From positions 1-32,372 of IMG/VR virus record IMGVR_UViG_3300044904_000036: DNA of 32,372 nucleotides. One strand, 5' to 3'. The notes beneath the pieces are model-generated. The model had not been told where the DNA came from and made no database searches. It saw only the letters and a program-made list of their open reading frames with translations. A program made the position numbers and the translations under genes. This document shows, in pieces, positions 1 to 4,890 of the stretch (within the stretch, counting starts at the first letter, position 1; each line of letters starts with the position of its first letter). The stretch is from a virus.

Positions 1-49
1 GAACGCTAAGACTTGGAACGCTAAGAACGCTAACGTTCTGGAACGCTAA
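1..49. repeat. Four direct copies of GAACGCTAA
   Basis: GAACGCTAA occurs at 1-9, 16-24, 25-33 and 41-49. On the coding (minus) strand the unit reads TTAGCGTTC and mostly encodes Leu/Val-Ser-Val. Copy spacing is irregular (15, 9 and 16 bases) and one copy is read in another frame, so this is a DNA-level repeat and not only a peptide repeat. The array may continue past the window edge. Confidence 0.7.
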
Positions 50-130
50 CTTCCTGCATTTAGCACTACAATACTGTGCCGTTGCCCTTTTTGCTTCAAA
101 ATCACTATTGCATTGTTTGCACTTCTTCAT
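1..130 (-). CDS. Small zinc-finger protein, cut by left edge
   Basis: This gene starts at the ATG at 130-128 and runs off the left edge, so only its N-terminal 43 residues are visible. Cys4-x2-Cys7 and Cys21-x3-Cys25 form a compact treble-clef-like zinc site (CKQC then YCSAKC), followed by a Ser/Val-rich tail (VSVLSVPSLSV) encoded by short direct repeats. The ATG overlaps the last base of the terminase small subunit stop codon (TAATG), and an SD (AAGGAG) lies about eight bases upstream. Small proteins with this Cys arrangement and a low-complexity tail are common beside phage packaging genes. Their function is unknown; DNA binding is a guess. Confidence 0.75.
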   Translation of the reverse strand, partial: MKKCKQCNSDFEAKRATAQYCSAKCRKLAFQNVSVLSVPSLSV

Positions 131-579
131 TATCCAATCTCCTTTGTTAAGTCTATAGTTATACAAGGCTTATCACTCTTGCTTAATTGTATCTGGGCCA
201 GGCGTTTGAGCTGTTCTCTGTCTTCAGCGCTAATATCTAATGGCTTATCAGTGTTATTGTTATTAATCGTGTCGCTGTAAGCGTTTATGGTTCGACCTTC
301 ACCTATAATATTCGCTGTAACAGTTGCTAAATCACCTTTGGCAAGGCCGATAATCTGCATATTTTGATGTTTAAGCTGTATTTTTTCAACGCTTGTTTCT
401 GTTTTGCCTTGTAAATCTAACAGTCTATTATTGATTGCTTCTTTAATTTCAGGTTTTTTCAGGTTTTCACTTCCTATGGAATACGCTGTTTTTTCGCTGT
501 AACCTGCTTTTTGTGCTGATTTTGTAATATGCCCTGTTTTGATATATCCCTCAACAAACTTCTTTTGTTTAATCGTCAT
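130..579 (-). CDS. Terminase small subunit
   Basis: This 149-aa protein is a terminase small subunit (Terminase_2-type), which recognises phage DNA and delivers it to the large terminase motor for packaging. Residues 1-52 fit the family signature: a basic start (TIKQKKFVEGYI), a helix-turn-helix with SAQKAGYSEKTAYSIGSENL, then KPEIKEAI. The rest is charged and helical, as expected for the oligomerisation region. The length is usual for the family. Its ATG directly abuts the TAA of the upstream gene, so translation is probably coupled. The large terminase gene would be expected beyond the left edge. Confidence 0.88.
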   Translation of the reverse strand: MTIKQKKFVEGYIKTGHITKSAQKAGYSEKTAYSIGSENLKKPEIKEAINNRLLDLQGKTETSVEKIQLKHQNMQIIGLAKGDLATVTANIIGEGRTINAYSDTINNNNTDKPLDISAEDREQLKRLAQIQLSKSDKPCITIDLTKEIG

Positions 580-771
580 TTAAGGCTCTTGTTCGTGATT
601 ATGATAACCAATTGAAACAAGCTCGTTTTCTTGCTGGTTTGCGTAGTCTATGATTAACCTTTGCATTTTCTCGTCTTCCGGCTGTTCAGGCGGTAAATTG
701 TCTTGATATTGTCTTCCTCTTCTTCTTGCCTTCTTTAAGCTATCAGAACCCAATAAGACACCAAAAACCAT
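580..771 (-). CDS. Small charged protein upstream of terminase
   Basis: This 63-aa protein is not recognised. It has a hydrophobic start (MVFGVLLGSDSLKKA), a basic patch (RRRGRQYQ) and an acidic, Pro-rich centre with a helical tail. Its stop codon abuts the ATG of the terminase small subunit, so the two are co-translated and may act together in packaging (inference). The SD is weak (AAGAAC). It is the first gene of the leftward packaging operon after the 339-bp noncoding gap. Confidence 0.6.
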   Translation of the reverse strand: MVFGVLLGSDSLKKARRRGRQYQDNLPPEQPEDEKMQRLIIDYANQQENELVSIGYHNHEQEP

Positions 772-797
772 TTTTATTGTTCTTAAATTCTATTCTG

Positions 798-815
798 TTG
801 TGATTAAATTCACAA
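798..815. promoter_or_regulatory. CRP-type palindrome, downstream copy
   Basis: The site is TTGTGATTAAATTCACAA, with perfect six-base half-sites around a six-base spacer. It matches the TGTGA-N6-TCACA architecture bound by CRP/FNR-family dimers. It sits 27 bases upstream of the 63-aa gene start and shares its half-site with the palindrome at 1037-1062. Its position just downstream of the candidate promoter would suit a repressor (inference). Confidence 0.6.
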
Positions 816-825
816 TAACTCTTAA

Positions 826-889
826 AAAGACCATCACAGGGATAGGGTATAATCCTTTAGTTCCCTGCTGTTGTCTATCAGTAGTCTTT
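826..889. other. Nested inverted repeats, possible RNA structure
   Basis: AAAGAC (826-831) can pair with GTCTTT (884-889). They enclose CAGGGA (837-842) pairing with TCCCTG (862-867), and inside that AGG with CCT. The result is a stacked hairpin of about 64 bases on either strand. There is no U-tract, so it does not look like a terminator. It could be a leader structure for the packaging transcript or a protein-binding site. Confidence 0.35.
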
Positions 890-960
890 AGTACGCCTAT
901 ACAGCCCGTAGCAAAAGGTTCTTAAAATGAATTATTCAGATAAAAATCCGTTTAATCCCT

Positions 961-1000
961 AAAAAGAGCCTTTTCCTGTAGGCTGTAATGCCGGTCTCTT
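961..1000 (-). terminator. Terminator-like hairpin, leftward
   Basis: AAGAG (964-968) pairs with CTCTT (996-1000). The stem continues with CC/GG across one bulged base, and an inner GGC/GCC hairpin lies at 981-992. Read on the minus strand the stem is followed by TTTTT (from 965-961), as in an intrinsic terminator. It would end the transcript of the small Cys gene at 1299-1111 before the packaging operon. A weaker U-run also follows it on the plus strand. Confidence 0.45.
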
Positions 1001-1036
1001 AGCGTTTTTCGGTCGGTACTGACTCTCTGCTCATTC

Positions 1037-1062
1037 TTTATTGTGAAAATAATCACAATAAA
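1037..1062. promoter_or_regulatory. CRP-type palindrome, upstream copy
   Basis: This is a perfect inverted repeat, TTTATTGTGA, then a six-base spacer (AAATAA), then TCACAATAAA. Its core equals the half-site of the 798-815 palindrome and the TGTGA-N6-TCACA operator class. Ten-base perfect arms are very unlikely by chance. It lies between the 62-aa Cys gene and the terminator-like hairpin. Confidence 0.65.
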
Positions 1063-1110
1063 AGGCTGATGTGTGGTTACGCCCGCCTATCCGATAGACC
1101 TATTAACTTT

Positions 1111-1299
1111 TTAATTTGGAGTATAAAAATATCGACAACCTTTAGGTAATATATCCGTGCAGGCTTTAACTACACCGTGAAAACATAGCTTGCAATCGTA
1201 TTTTTTGCCGGATTTGTCCATCTCTTGAATGTATTGAGCCTTGCGCTTGTCCGCTTTAGCTTTTAACAGTTTAGCTATAAAATTGCTTTTACAGACCAT
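1111..1299 (-). CDS. Small four-Cys protein
   Basis: This 62-aa protein is not recognised. It has a basic helical N-terminal half (AKLLKAKADKRKAQYIQE) and a probable metal site made of Cys36-x2-Cys39, Cys47 and Cys55. A good SD (AAAGGGA) precedes the ATG. A promoter candidate at 1357-1329 would start the transcript about 22 bases upstream. It is the first leftward gene from the divergent promoter region and is separated from the packaging genes by a terminator-like hairpin, so it may be an independently expressed early regulator (inference). Confidence 0.6.
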   Translation of the reverse strand: MVCKSNFIAKLLKAKADKRKAQYIQEMDKSGKKYDCKLCFHGVVKACTDILPKGCRYFYTPN

Positions 1300-1328
1300 A
1301 CAATCCCTTTAAAGTATTATGTAATGCT

Positions 1329-1357
1329 ATTTTCAGACTTAACCTCTTTATTGTCAA
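1329..1357 (-). promoter_or_regulatory. Leftward sigma70-type promoter
   Basis: On the minus strand TTGACA (1357-1352) is followed by a 17-bp spacer and GAAAAT (1334-1329). The -35 is perfect and the -10 matches four of six. Transcription would start near 1322 and give a short leader with the SD AAAGGGA before the ATG at 1299. The surrounding 1300-1457 region is very AT-rich and divides the leftward and rightward operons. Confidence 0.45.
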
Positions 1358-1457
1358 GAAAAATCTAAATATTTTTTTGCTATAAGTATTTATAACTAAA
1401 ACACTTGTATTTGTCTTGATAATTTATTGTATATTTATTGTTTTTTTATGTTGACAA

Positions 1458-1571
1458 GTGTTAATAAGGTCGATTATCGCTGAATGTAAAAAGTGCAAAA
1501 GACAATTTAAAAATCTGTTTTCGTATATTAAGCACGAAAAAAAATGCAAAGGCAAAATTAAGGAGTTTTGA
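1458..1571 (+). CDS. Mini-protein with classical C2HC zinc finger
   Basis: This reading frame of at most 37 codons contains ECKKCKRQFKN and then YIKHEKKCKGK, giving Cys-x2-Cys-x12-His-x3-Cys. The Phe and Tyr fall at the hydrophobic positions of a classical C2H2 finger, so it looks like a DNA- or RNA-binding finger. The start is unclear: the only conventional one is GTG at 1458, without a clear SD, so translation may begin elsewhere. The last codons (AAG GAG TTT TGA) contain the SD of the next gene, whose ATG lies two bases after the stop. That coupling supports a real gene. Confidence 0.45.
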   Translation: MLIRSIIAECKKCKRQFKNLFSYIKHEKKCKGKIKEF

Positions 1572-1573
1572 CT

Positions 1574-1687
1574 ATGTATCAATTTTTGATTATCTTATAT
1601 CAGCTTTTAAAAGAAGGCAAAATATCACCGGCTGAATATGACGCTTTGTCAGAGTCAATTTTAGATGATGTAGAGCAAGGCAAATAA
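1574..1687 (+). CDS. Small helical protein, first gene of early operon
   Basis: This 37-aa protein starts at ATG 1574 behind a strong SD (AAGGAG, 1560-1565). The sequence has a hydrophobic helix (MYQFLIILYQLL), KEGKISPAEYDAL and an acidic helical end. The LKxGxISxxEYD pattern resembles short C-terminal oligomerisation (SHOCT-like) helices, but this is only a resemblance. Its TAA overlaps the ATG of the next gene by one base (TAATG). The function is unknown. Confidence 0.6.
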   Translation: MYQFLIILYQLLKEGKISPAEYDALSESILDDVEQGK

Positions 1688-2016
1688 TGAAAATATTGAT
1701 TATAGATGTTCCTGCTTTGTTCTCTCAAGGTAAAAAATTTTACCATTGCGCGGCTTGTCAAACTTTTGAGTTTACCTCTTTTGACTTGAAAGACAAAAAA
1801 TGTCCGTATTGCAAAAATGGATACTGGCGCACATTTCTTACTACTACCAGTCCAGAACTGCTTAAAAAAGCTAAACAAAAAGACATCGACTTTAACAAGC
1901 AATTCGGTCGAAGTGGTAAAATGATTGATAATGGCAGAGATTTTAACGGCAGAACCCCCAGTTATGGCGAAAGATTGCGAATGGGCTTTAGAATGTTAGA
2001 CGGAAAGGATATATGA
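1687..2016 (+). CDS. Zinc-ribbon protein
   Basis: This 109-aa protein has one zinc ribbon, with Cys21-x2-Cys24 (CAAC) and Cys39-x2-Cys42 (CPYC), in a rubredoxin-like arrangement. A basic C-terminal half follows that is rich in Arg, Gly and Tyr. The ATG overlaps the previous stop by one base, and the TGA overlaps the ATG of the next gene (ATGA). The ribbon suggests nucleic-acid or protein binding. No specific family is recognised. Confidence 0.75.
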   Translation: MKILIIDVPALFSQGKKFYHCAACQTFEFTSFDLKDKKCPYCKNGYWRTFLTTTSPELLKKAKQKDIDFNKQFGRSGKMIDNGRDFNGRTPSYGERLRMGFRMLDGKDI

Positions 2017-2357
2017 CTAAGACAATCGCCATAATCTTGCTCTTAACCGCCTACGGCGCGTCAGGCTCAACGCAGGACGTTAATGCCATAGCAAACGCCA
2101 TATATCGCGCTGAAGGCGGTACAGCGACCGAATACCCTTATGGCATAAGAAGTATTGATACTCACGGCGATAAGGTTTATGCTCGTAAAATATGCCTGAA
2201 TAGTATTAGAAACGCTGAAAAACGCTGGATTAAGGCAGGTAAACCGGAAGATTTTATCGTATTTATAGGGCGCAGATATTCGCCGCCAAACATAAACCCA
2301 AACTGGGTTAAATTAGTAAAATATTTTATAAAAAAGGAAGGAAACACAAAAAAATGA
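2013..2357 (+). CDS. Secreted lysozyme/transglycosylase-like protein
   Basis: The 114-aa product has a short signal peptide (TKTIAIILLLTAYGASG). Its domain resembles small lytic-transglycosylase folds. The motif AIYRAEGG places a likely catalytic Glu at residue 34, and later segments (PYGIRSI, RNAEKRWIKAG, DFIVFIGRRYSPP) match small phage muramidase-like proteins. It probably acts on peptidoglycan in the periplasm. It lies in the early operon, away from the holin-like genes, so a role other than final lysis is possible. ATGA overlaps link it to both neighbours. Confidence 0.6.
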   Translation: MTKTIAIILLLTAYGASGSTQDVNAIANAIYRAEGGTATEYPYGIRSIDTHGDKVYARKICLNSIRNAEKRWIKAGKPEDFIVFIGRRYSPPNINPNWVKLVKYFIKKEGNTKK

Positions 2358-2902
2358 AAATTGAAATCACATTAACAGAGGCAACTTTAGGAACTTTGGC
2401 CGGTAATCCGGAAATAGCCAAAGAGTTTATTATGAGCAAACACCCAGACGGAATCCAGCAAGACGAACTCCATGCAGAGACCCCAGAGGGAGATTTAGCA
2501 AAAGCCTGCACAATCTTCCCGCGGGAAAATGGTAAACCGTTCATCTGGGACTATCAAATCAAAGGCTTTTTTAAGGAAGCCTGTATTGCAATGATTGAAA
2601 CGGACACAATCACGCAGGAAGAACTTAAGGCAGTAAGATTAACTAAGTATCTGTTCAAACGAACTATCGACAGGAAGATACACGAAAACTGGAACGCTGA
2701 ATTGTCCGGCGAGATATGCTGGTGTGAACGGCCTCTACGCGGTATGACTATGCAGGGCGAAAGAATATCAATGGCCAGAAGTGAAGAAATTCCCGCGGGC
2801 AGTAAGTTTTCTTTTGAGATTATCTGTATGAATAAAAAGCTATTGCCATATATAATGGTTGACTTACGGCGCACTCATTGGTCAAGCAATGGCGTAGTTT
2901 AG
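2354..2902 (+). CDS. Conserved early phage protein, function unknown
   Basis: This 182-aa protein has features of a phage family I recall without an assigned function: an N-terminal beta strand (MKIEITLTEATLGTLAG), FPRENGKPFIWDYQIKGFFK at about residues 55-74, CERPLRGMTMQGERISMARS and PAGSKFSFEI. The last pattern recalls strand motifs of RAMP-fold proteins, but this is weak. Relatives, as I recall them, end in a Gly-rich segment containing QWRNSG; here the end is a shorter WSSNGVV, so the C-terminus may be altered. Residues 104-116 are encoded by a 41-bp sequence repeated exactly in the internal virion protein gene at 24223-24263. The start overlaps the previous gene by ATGA. Confidence 0.6.
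   Translation: MKIEITLTEATLGTLAGNPEIAKEFIMSKHPDGIQQDELHAETPEGDLAKACTIFPRENGKPFIWDYQIKGFFKEACIAMIETDTITQEELKAVRLTKYLFKRTIDRKIHENWNAELSGEICWCERPLRGMTMQGERISMARSEEIPAGSKFSFEIICMNKKLLPYIMVDLRRTHWSSNGVV
2662..2702 (+). repeat. 41-bp exact repeat, copy 1
   Basis: These 41 bases are identical to the reverse complement of 24223-24263. The bases flanking the match differ on both sides. Here they encode TIDRKIHENWNAE in the unknown early gene. The other copy encodes the same residues in the same frame in an internal virion protein. The two genes show no other similarity that I can see. Confidence 0.9.
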
Positions 2903-2937
2903 GATTAAATAAATGATGTTTAAAATAAGGAGTTACA

Positions 2938-3111
2938 ATGGAAAAGCCCTCTAAACCATATACCACCCCAATCAAGCGTAAATACGGCCTTAATTATAGA
3001 GAAATGGCCGCTAAATACGGCGGTTGTGGTGAAACATATAGAATATTAGAAACAAAAGGCCAGCTTAAGGCTGAATTGAAAAGGCTTAAAAAGCTGGCAG
3101 AAAACGTATAA
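2938..3111 (+). CDS. Small basic protein with helical tail
   Basis: This 57-aa protein starts at ATG 2938 behind a strong SD (AAGGAG, 2927-2932). The middle (YGLNYREMAAKYGGCGETYRI) looks like a short helix-turn-helix segment, and the C-terminus (QLKAELKRLKKLAENV) is a basic amphipathic helix. DNA binding is plausible but unproven. A promoter follows at 3162, so this is likely the last gene of the first early transcript segment. Confidence 0.65.
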   Translation: MEKPSKPYTTPIKRKYGLNYREMAAKYGGCGETYRILETKGQLKAELKRLKKLAENV

Positions 3112-3161
3112 TTCTGGACTAAAATAGAGTCATATATTTTAATAAAATAATAAAATAAAGT

Positions 3162-3190
3162 TTGACAAGCAAAATCAAGTATGATTTAAT
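3162..3190 (+). promoter_or_regulatory. Rightward sigma70-type promoter
   Basis: TTGACA (3162-3167) is a perfect -35, followed by a 17-bp spacer and TTTAAT (3185-3190), a five-of-six -10. It lies in the 110-bp gap before the repeat-protein gene. Transcription would start near 3197 and give a short leader with the SD AAAGGA (3210-3215). Confidence 0.6.
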
Positions 3191-3221
3191 GGCTACAGTT
3201 AAGAAAGAGAAAGGATTAAAA

Positions 3222-4031
3222 ATGTGTCAATTTTTTAGTTTAGTATCAGATGGAAAAGGTAAAGTATTTTACTTCGATTGGAAGTTACGGCAGAAATGCT
3301 TATCGGGCGAGTTAAAATATGAACCCGATAGCCATACTTCTATTGCCGATTATTATGGATACAAGGCTGACAAGGAGGATAAACTAAACAAATACGAGTA
3401 TAACTTCTTGACTGGCAATTTCGCAATAGACCAATTAAACACTACGGATGATTCTGGAAAAGTCAAAAAGATATGCAAAAAAATTAACTCCAAAAAGATT
3501 GTTCCGCAACTTATCGTAAAAGTTATTCTTGACCCATTTAAAGACAAGAACACAGAAAAAGTAACTGACAGGGATTTACAACTACTTAAAGTTTGGGCCA
3601 GCGTTAGGGCCAGCGTTAGGGACAACGTTGGGGCCAGCGTTGGGGCCAGCGTTTGGGACAGCATTGGGGACAACGTTAGGGCCAGCGTTGGGGACAGCGT
3701 TAGGGCCAGCGTTTGGGACAGCGTTTGGGACAACGTTTGGGACAACGTTTGGGCCAGCGTTAGGGACAGCGTTAGGGACAGCGTTGGGGCCAGCGTTAGG
3801 GACAGCGTTAGGGCCAGCGTTGGGGCCAGCGTTTGGGACAGCGTTGGGGACAACGTTGGGGCTTATATTTCTTCATTTTTTAAAATAAAATACAAATTTG
3901 ATTTCTCTTCTGGTGTAAAACTTTGGAAAAAAGGGCTTGTACCGTCTTTTGACGGAACGACTTGGCGATTACACGGCAAGGACGGAAAGATATTAAAAGA
4001 AATAACCAAAGAAGAATTGGACAAAATATGA
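3222..4031 (+). CDS. Protein with 22 tandem four-residue repeats
   Basis: The best start is ATG 3222, six bases after the SD AAAGGA. A TTG at 3162 is part of the promoter -35. The 269-aa product has a conserved-looking N-terminal domain ([20 protein letters not shown], then [12 protein letters not shown]). Residues 125-212 follow as 22 units of [W/R/G]-[A/D]-[S/N]-V, then a C-terminal domain ending [20 protein letters not shown]. The repeat period suggests a regular solenoid or helical surface, but no known repeat family fits exactly. Its stop overlaps the next ATG (ATGA). The N-terminal domain recurs in phage proteins of unknown role, as I recall. Confidence 0.8.
   Translation: MCQFFSLVSDGKGKVFYFDWKLRQKCLSGELKYEPDSHTSIADYYGYKADKEDKLNKYEYNFLTGNFAIDQLNTTDDSGKVKKICKKINSKKIVPQLIVKVILDPFKDKNTEKVTDRDLQLLKVWASVRASVRDNVGASVGASVWDSIGDNVRASVGDSVRASVWDSVWDNVWDNVWASVRDSVRDSVGASVRDSVRASVGASVWDSVGDNVGAYISSFFKIKYKFDFSSGVKLWKKGLVPSFDGTTWRLHGKDGKILKEITKEELDKI
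3594..3857 (+). repeat. Tandem 12-bp coding repeat, 22 units
   Basis: The unit is [T/A/G]GG-G[C/A]C-A[G/A]C-GTT, repeated 22 times without a frameshift, with one ATT in place of GTT. Variation is confined to three positions, and AAC occurs only after GAC. The array leaves other frames open on both strands, so the long ORFs over it in other frames are artefacts of the repeat. Confidence 0.95.
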
Positions 4032-4195
4032 GTAAAACTAAACGAAAGAGAAAAAACGATAGTGCTTACCGACAAGATTATGGTCATACAATAAGAGAAA
4101 TGGAAGATATTTTCAACTGTTCATCTTCCGTTATTCTCAAGTGGCATTATCAGGGACTATTAAAAAAAAAGTTAGAAGAAAAGGAGAAAAAATGA
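4028..4195 (+). CDS. Small helix-turn-helix protein
   Basis: This 55-aa protein starts at ATG 4028, which overlaps the previous stop (ATGA). It has a basic N-terminus ([10 protein letters not shown]) and a candidate helix-turn-helix (TIREMEDIFNCSSSVILKWH followed by YQGLL), the pattern of excisionase or MerR-like DNA-binding domains. A Lys/Glu-rich tail contains the SD of the next gene. It may be a small transcription factor or a recombination accessory protein. The specific role is unknown. Confidence 0.65.
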   Translation: MSKTKRKRKNDSAYRQDYGHTIREMEDIFNCSSSVILKWHYQGLLKKKLEEKEKK

Positions 4196-4605
4196 AACCA
4201 GAGATAGTTAAAGCGTTAAAAGAGAATACTTCTGCGTTTGGCTTAATGAGTCCTGAATTGCGGGATGCAATGTCTCATATTGATAGAGACAAATTTCTAT
4301 ATTACCATTGCGGTGGTAATTGGCGCGAATGTTCATTGTCTGGAGTGTTCGGCAAAAGTTCGCAGTATCGTCTTCGTCCCGATTATCAGCTAGAATCAGA
4401 ATATGAGAAGTTTGAGATAAAAGTAAGGGAACATGGCCTTATGTATATTTCGGCAGTATCTTGTCAAAACTTTCCAGATAATGCAATAAGAGAACCTAAT
4501 TTTGCTTACTTCGCCCTTGACGATTTAGGAACAGGGATAGGCATAGAAGATATTGCGACCAAAATCCGGCAAGGTCATAAAGTTTATGCAGTATTTGTCA
4601 AATAG
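4192..4605 (+). CDS. Unknown early phage protein
   Basis: This 137-aa protein starts at ATG 4192, with the SD AAGGAG (4181-4186) and an ATGA overlap with the previous stop. An in-frame ATG at 4141 lies inside the upstream gene and has no SD. The segment YHCGGNWRECSLSGVFGKSS and then YRLRPDYQ resembles a recurrent phage module that ends in YRL+P. The remainder is a mixed alpha/beta sequence ending KIRQGHKVYAVFVK. No enzymatic motif is visible. It is the last gene before the structured RNA. Confidence 0.65.
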   Translation: MKPEIVKALKENTSAFGLMSPELRDAMSHIDRDKFLYYHCGGNWRECSLSGVFGKSSQYRLRPDYQLESEYEKFEIKVREHGLMYISAVSCQNFPDNAIREPNFAYFALDDLGTGIGIEDIATKIRQGHKVYAVFVK

Positions 4606-4623
4606 CCTTTATACTTATGCACG

Positions 4624-4655
4624 GCGGGATACGCTGTCTCCTCCGGCTGTCCCGC
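4624..4655 (+). other. Hairpin after early gene block
   Basis: GCGGGA (4624-4629) pairs with TCCCGC (4650-4655) around a 20-base loop. It sits 19 bases after a stop codon but lacks a U-tract (TAATTAAAA follows), so it is a weak terminator candidate or part of the downstream RNA region. Confidence 0.35.
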
Positions 4656-4669
4656 TAATTAAAAGTTAA

Positions 4670-4790
4670 TAAGAGTCGATAGCAATATCCCCGAAGTGGT
4701 GCGCTAACGGGTGGCTGTCCGAGCGTGGTATCAGGTAGTTTGGTGATTGTCACGAGCCACAAAAGGCCAAACCTATCGGCTCTTATTTTT
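4670..4790 (+). ncRNA. Candidate structured noncoding RNA
   Basis: A 13-bp stem closes the element: 4670-4682 (TAAGAGTCGATAG) pairs with 4773-4785 (CTATCGGCTCTTA), with one G-U pair. TATTTTT follows at the 3' end, as in an intrinsic terminator. Inside, CCCG (4690-4693) can pair with CGGG (4708-4711), GTGGCT (4711-4716) with AGCCAC (4755-4760), CGTG (4724-4727) with CACG (4751-4754), and GTTTGG (4738-4743) with CCAAAC (4767-4772). Not all of these can form at once. There is no ORF with an SD. It matches no RNA family I recognise. It is not a tRNA: it has no T-loop GTTCRA and no CCA. Confidence 0.55.
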
Positions 4791-4814
4791 ATAAGTTAAT
4801 ACAAGGGCGTAATA

Positions 4815-4852
4815 CGGGAGAAGCGTAAGGAATAGCCCGTAATACCTTATGC
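4815..4852 (+). other. Possible pseudoknot leader
   Basis: GCGTAAGG (4823-4830) pairs with CCTTATGC (4845-4852) as eight base pairs including one G-U. Its 14-base loop contains CCCG (4836-4839), which can pair with upstream CGGG (4815-4818) in a pseudoknot. It lies 39 bases before the zinc-ribbon gene at 4891 and could regulate that gene or form the 3' part of the upstream RNA locus. Confidence 0.3.
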
Positions 4853-4890
4853 GTTTGAGTTTATAGACAAAGAAAGCGTAGGTGAATAAA

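Larger units (their letters stand above)
772..1110. other. Noncoding regulatory gap upstream of packaging genes
   Basis: This 339-bp gap is long for so compact a genome. I find no convincing ORF in it, only peptides of 11-14 codons without SDs. It contains two CRP-type palindromes (798-815 and 1037-1062), a nested inverted repeat (826-889) and a terminator-like hairpin (961-1000). A possible leftward promoter is TAGACA at 877-872, a 17-bp spacer and GATTAT at 854-849, with 5/6 and 4/6 matches to the sigma70 consensus. Confidence 0.6.

Noticed and set aside
1-49. CRISPR-like array at the left edge
   Set aside because: Repeat units are nine bases with irregular, very short spacing and lie in a coding sequence.
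1451-1479. Rightward promoter at TTGACA 1451
   Set aside because: The -35 is perfect, but no acceptable -10 is found at 16-18 bp (TTATCG at 17). The best is GATTAT at 15 bp. It is noted but not listed as a promoter.
3162-3221. TTG 3162 or ATG 3189 as the start of the repeat-protein gene
   Set aside because: TTG 3162 is the -35 hexamer of a good promoter and would precede its own transcription start. ATG 3222 has the SD AAAGGA at six-base spacing and begins the conserved-looking segment.
3594-3857. Variable region of a diversity-generating retroelement
   Set aside because: Variable positions favour A, but the alternatives are restricted and linked. No reverse transcriptase or template repeat is visible in the window. 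Tandem-repeat turnover is simpler.
3353-3888. Long ORFs on the minus strand and in another plus frame over the 12-bp repeat
   Set aside because: A 12-bp period keeps all frames free of stops. These ORFs have monotonous composition and no SD, so they are artefacts of the repeat.
4670-4785. tRNA gene in the noncoding gap
   Set aside because: A stretch resembling a Ser/Leu D-arm (TGTCCGAGCG) is present, but there is no T-loop GTTCRA, no anticodon arm with proper spacing, and the closing stem is 13 bp instead of 7.
4606-4880. Group I intron or small self-cleaving ribozyme
   Set aside because: No hammerhead core (CUGAUGA with GAAA), no intron P7/G-site pattern and no split coding sequence around it were found.
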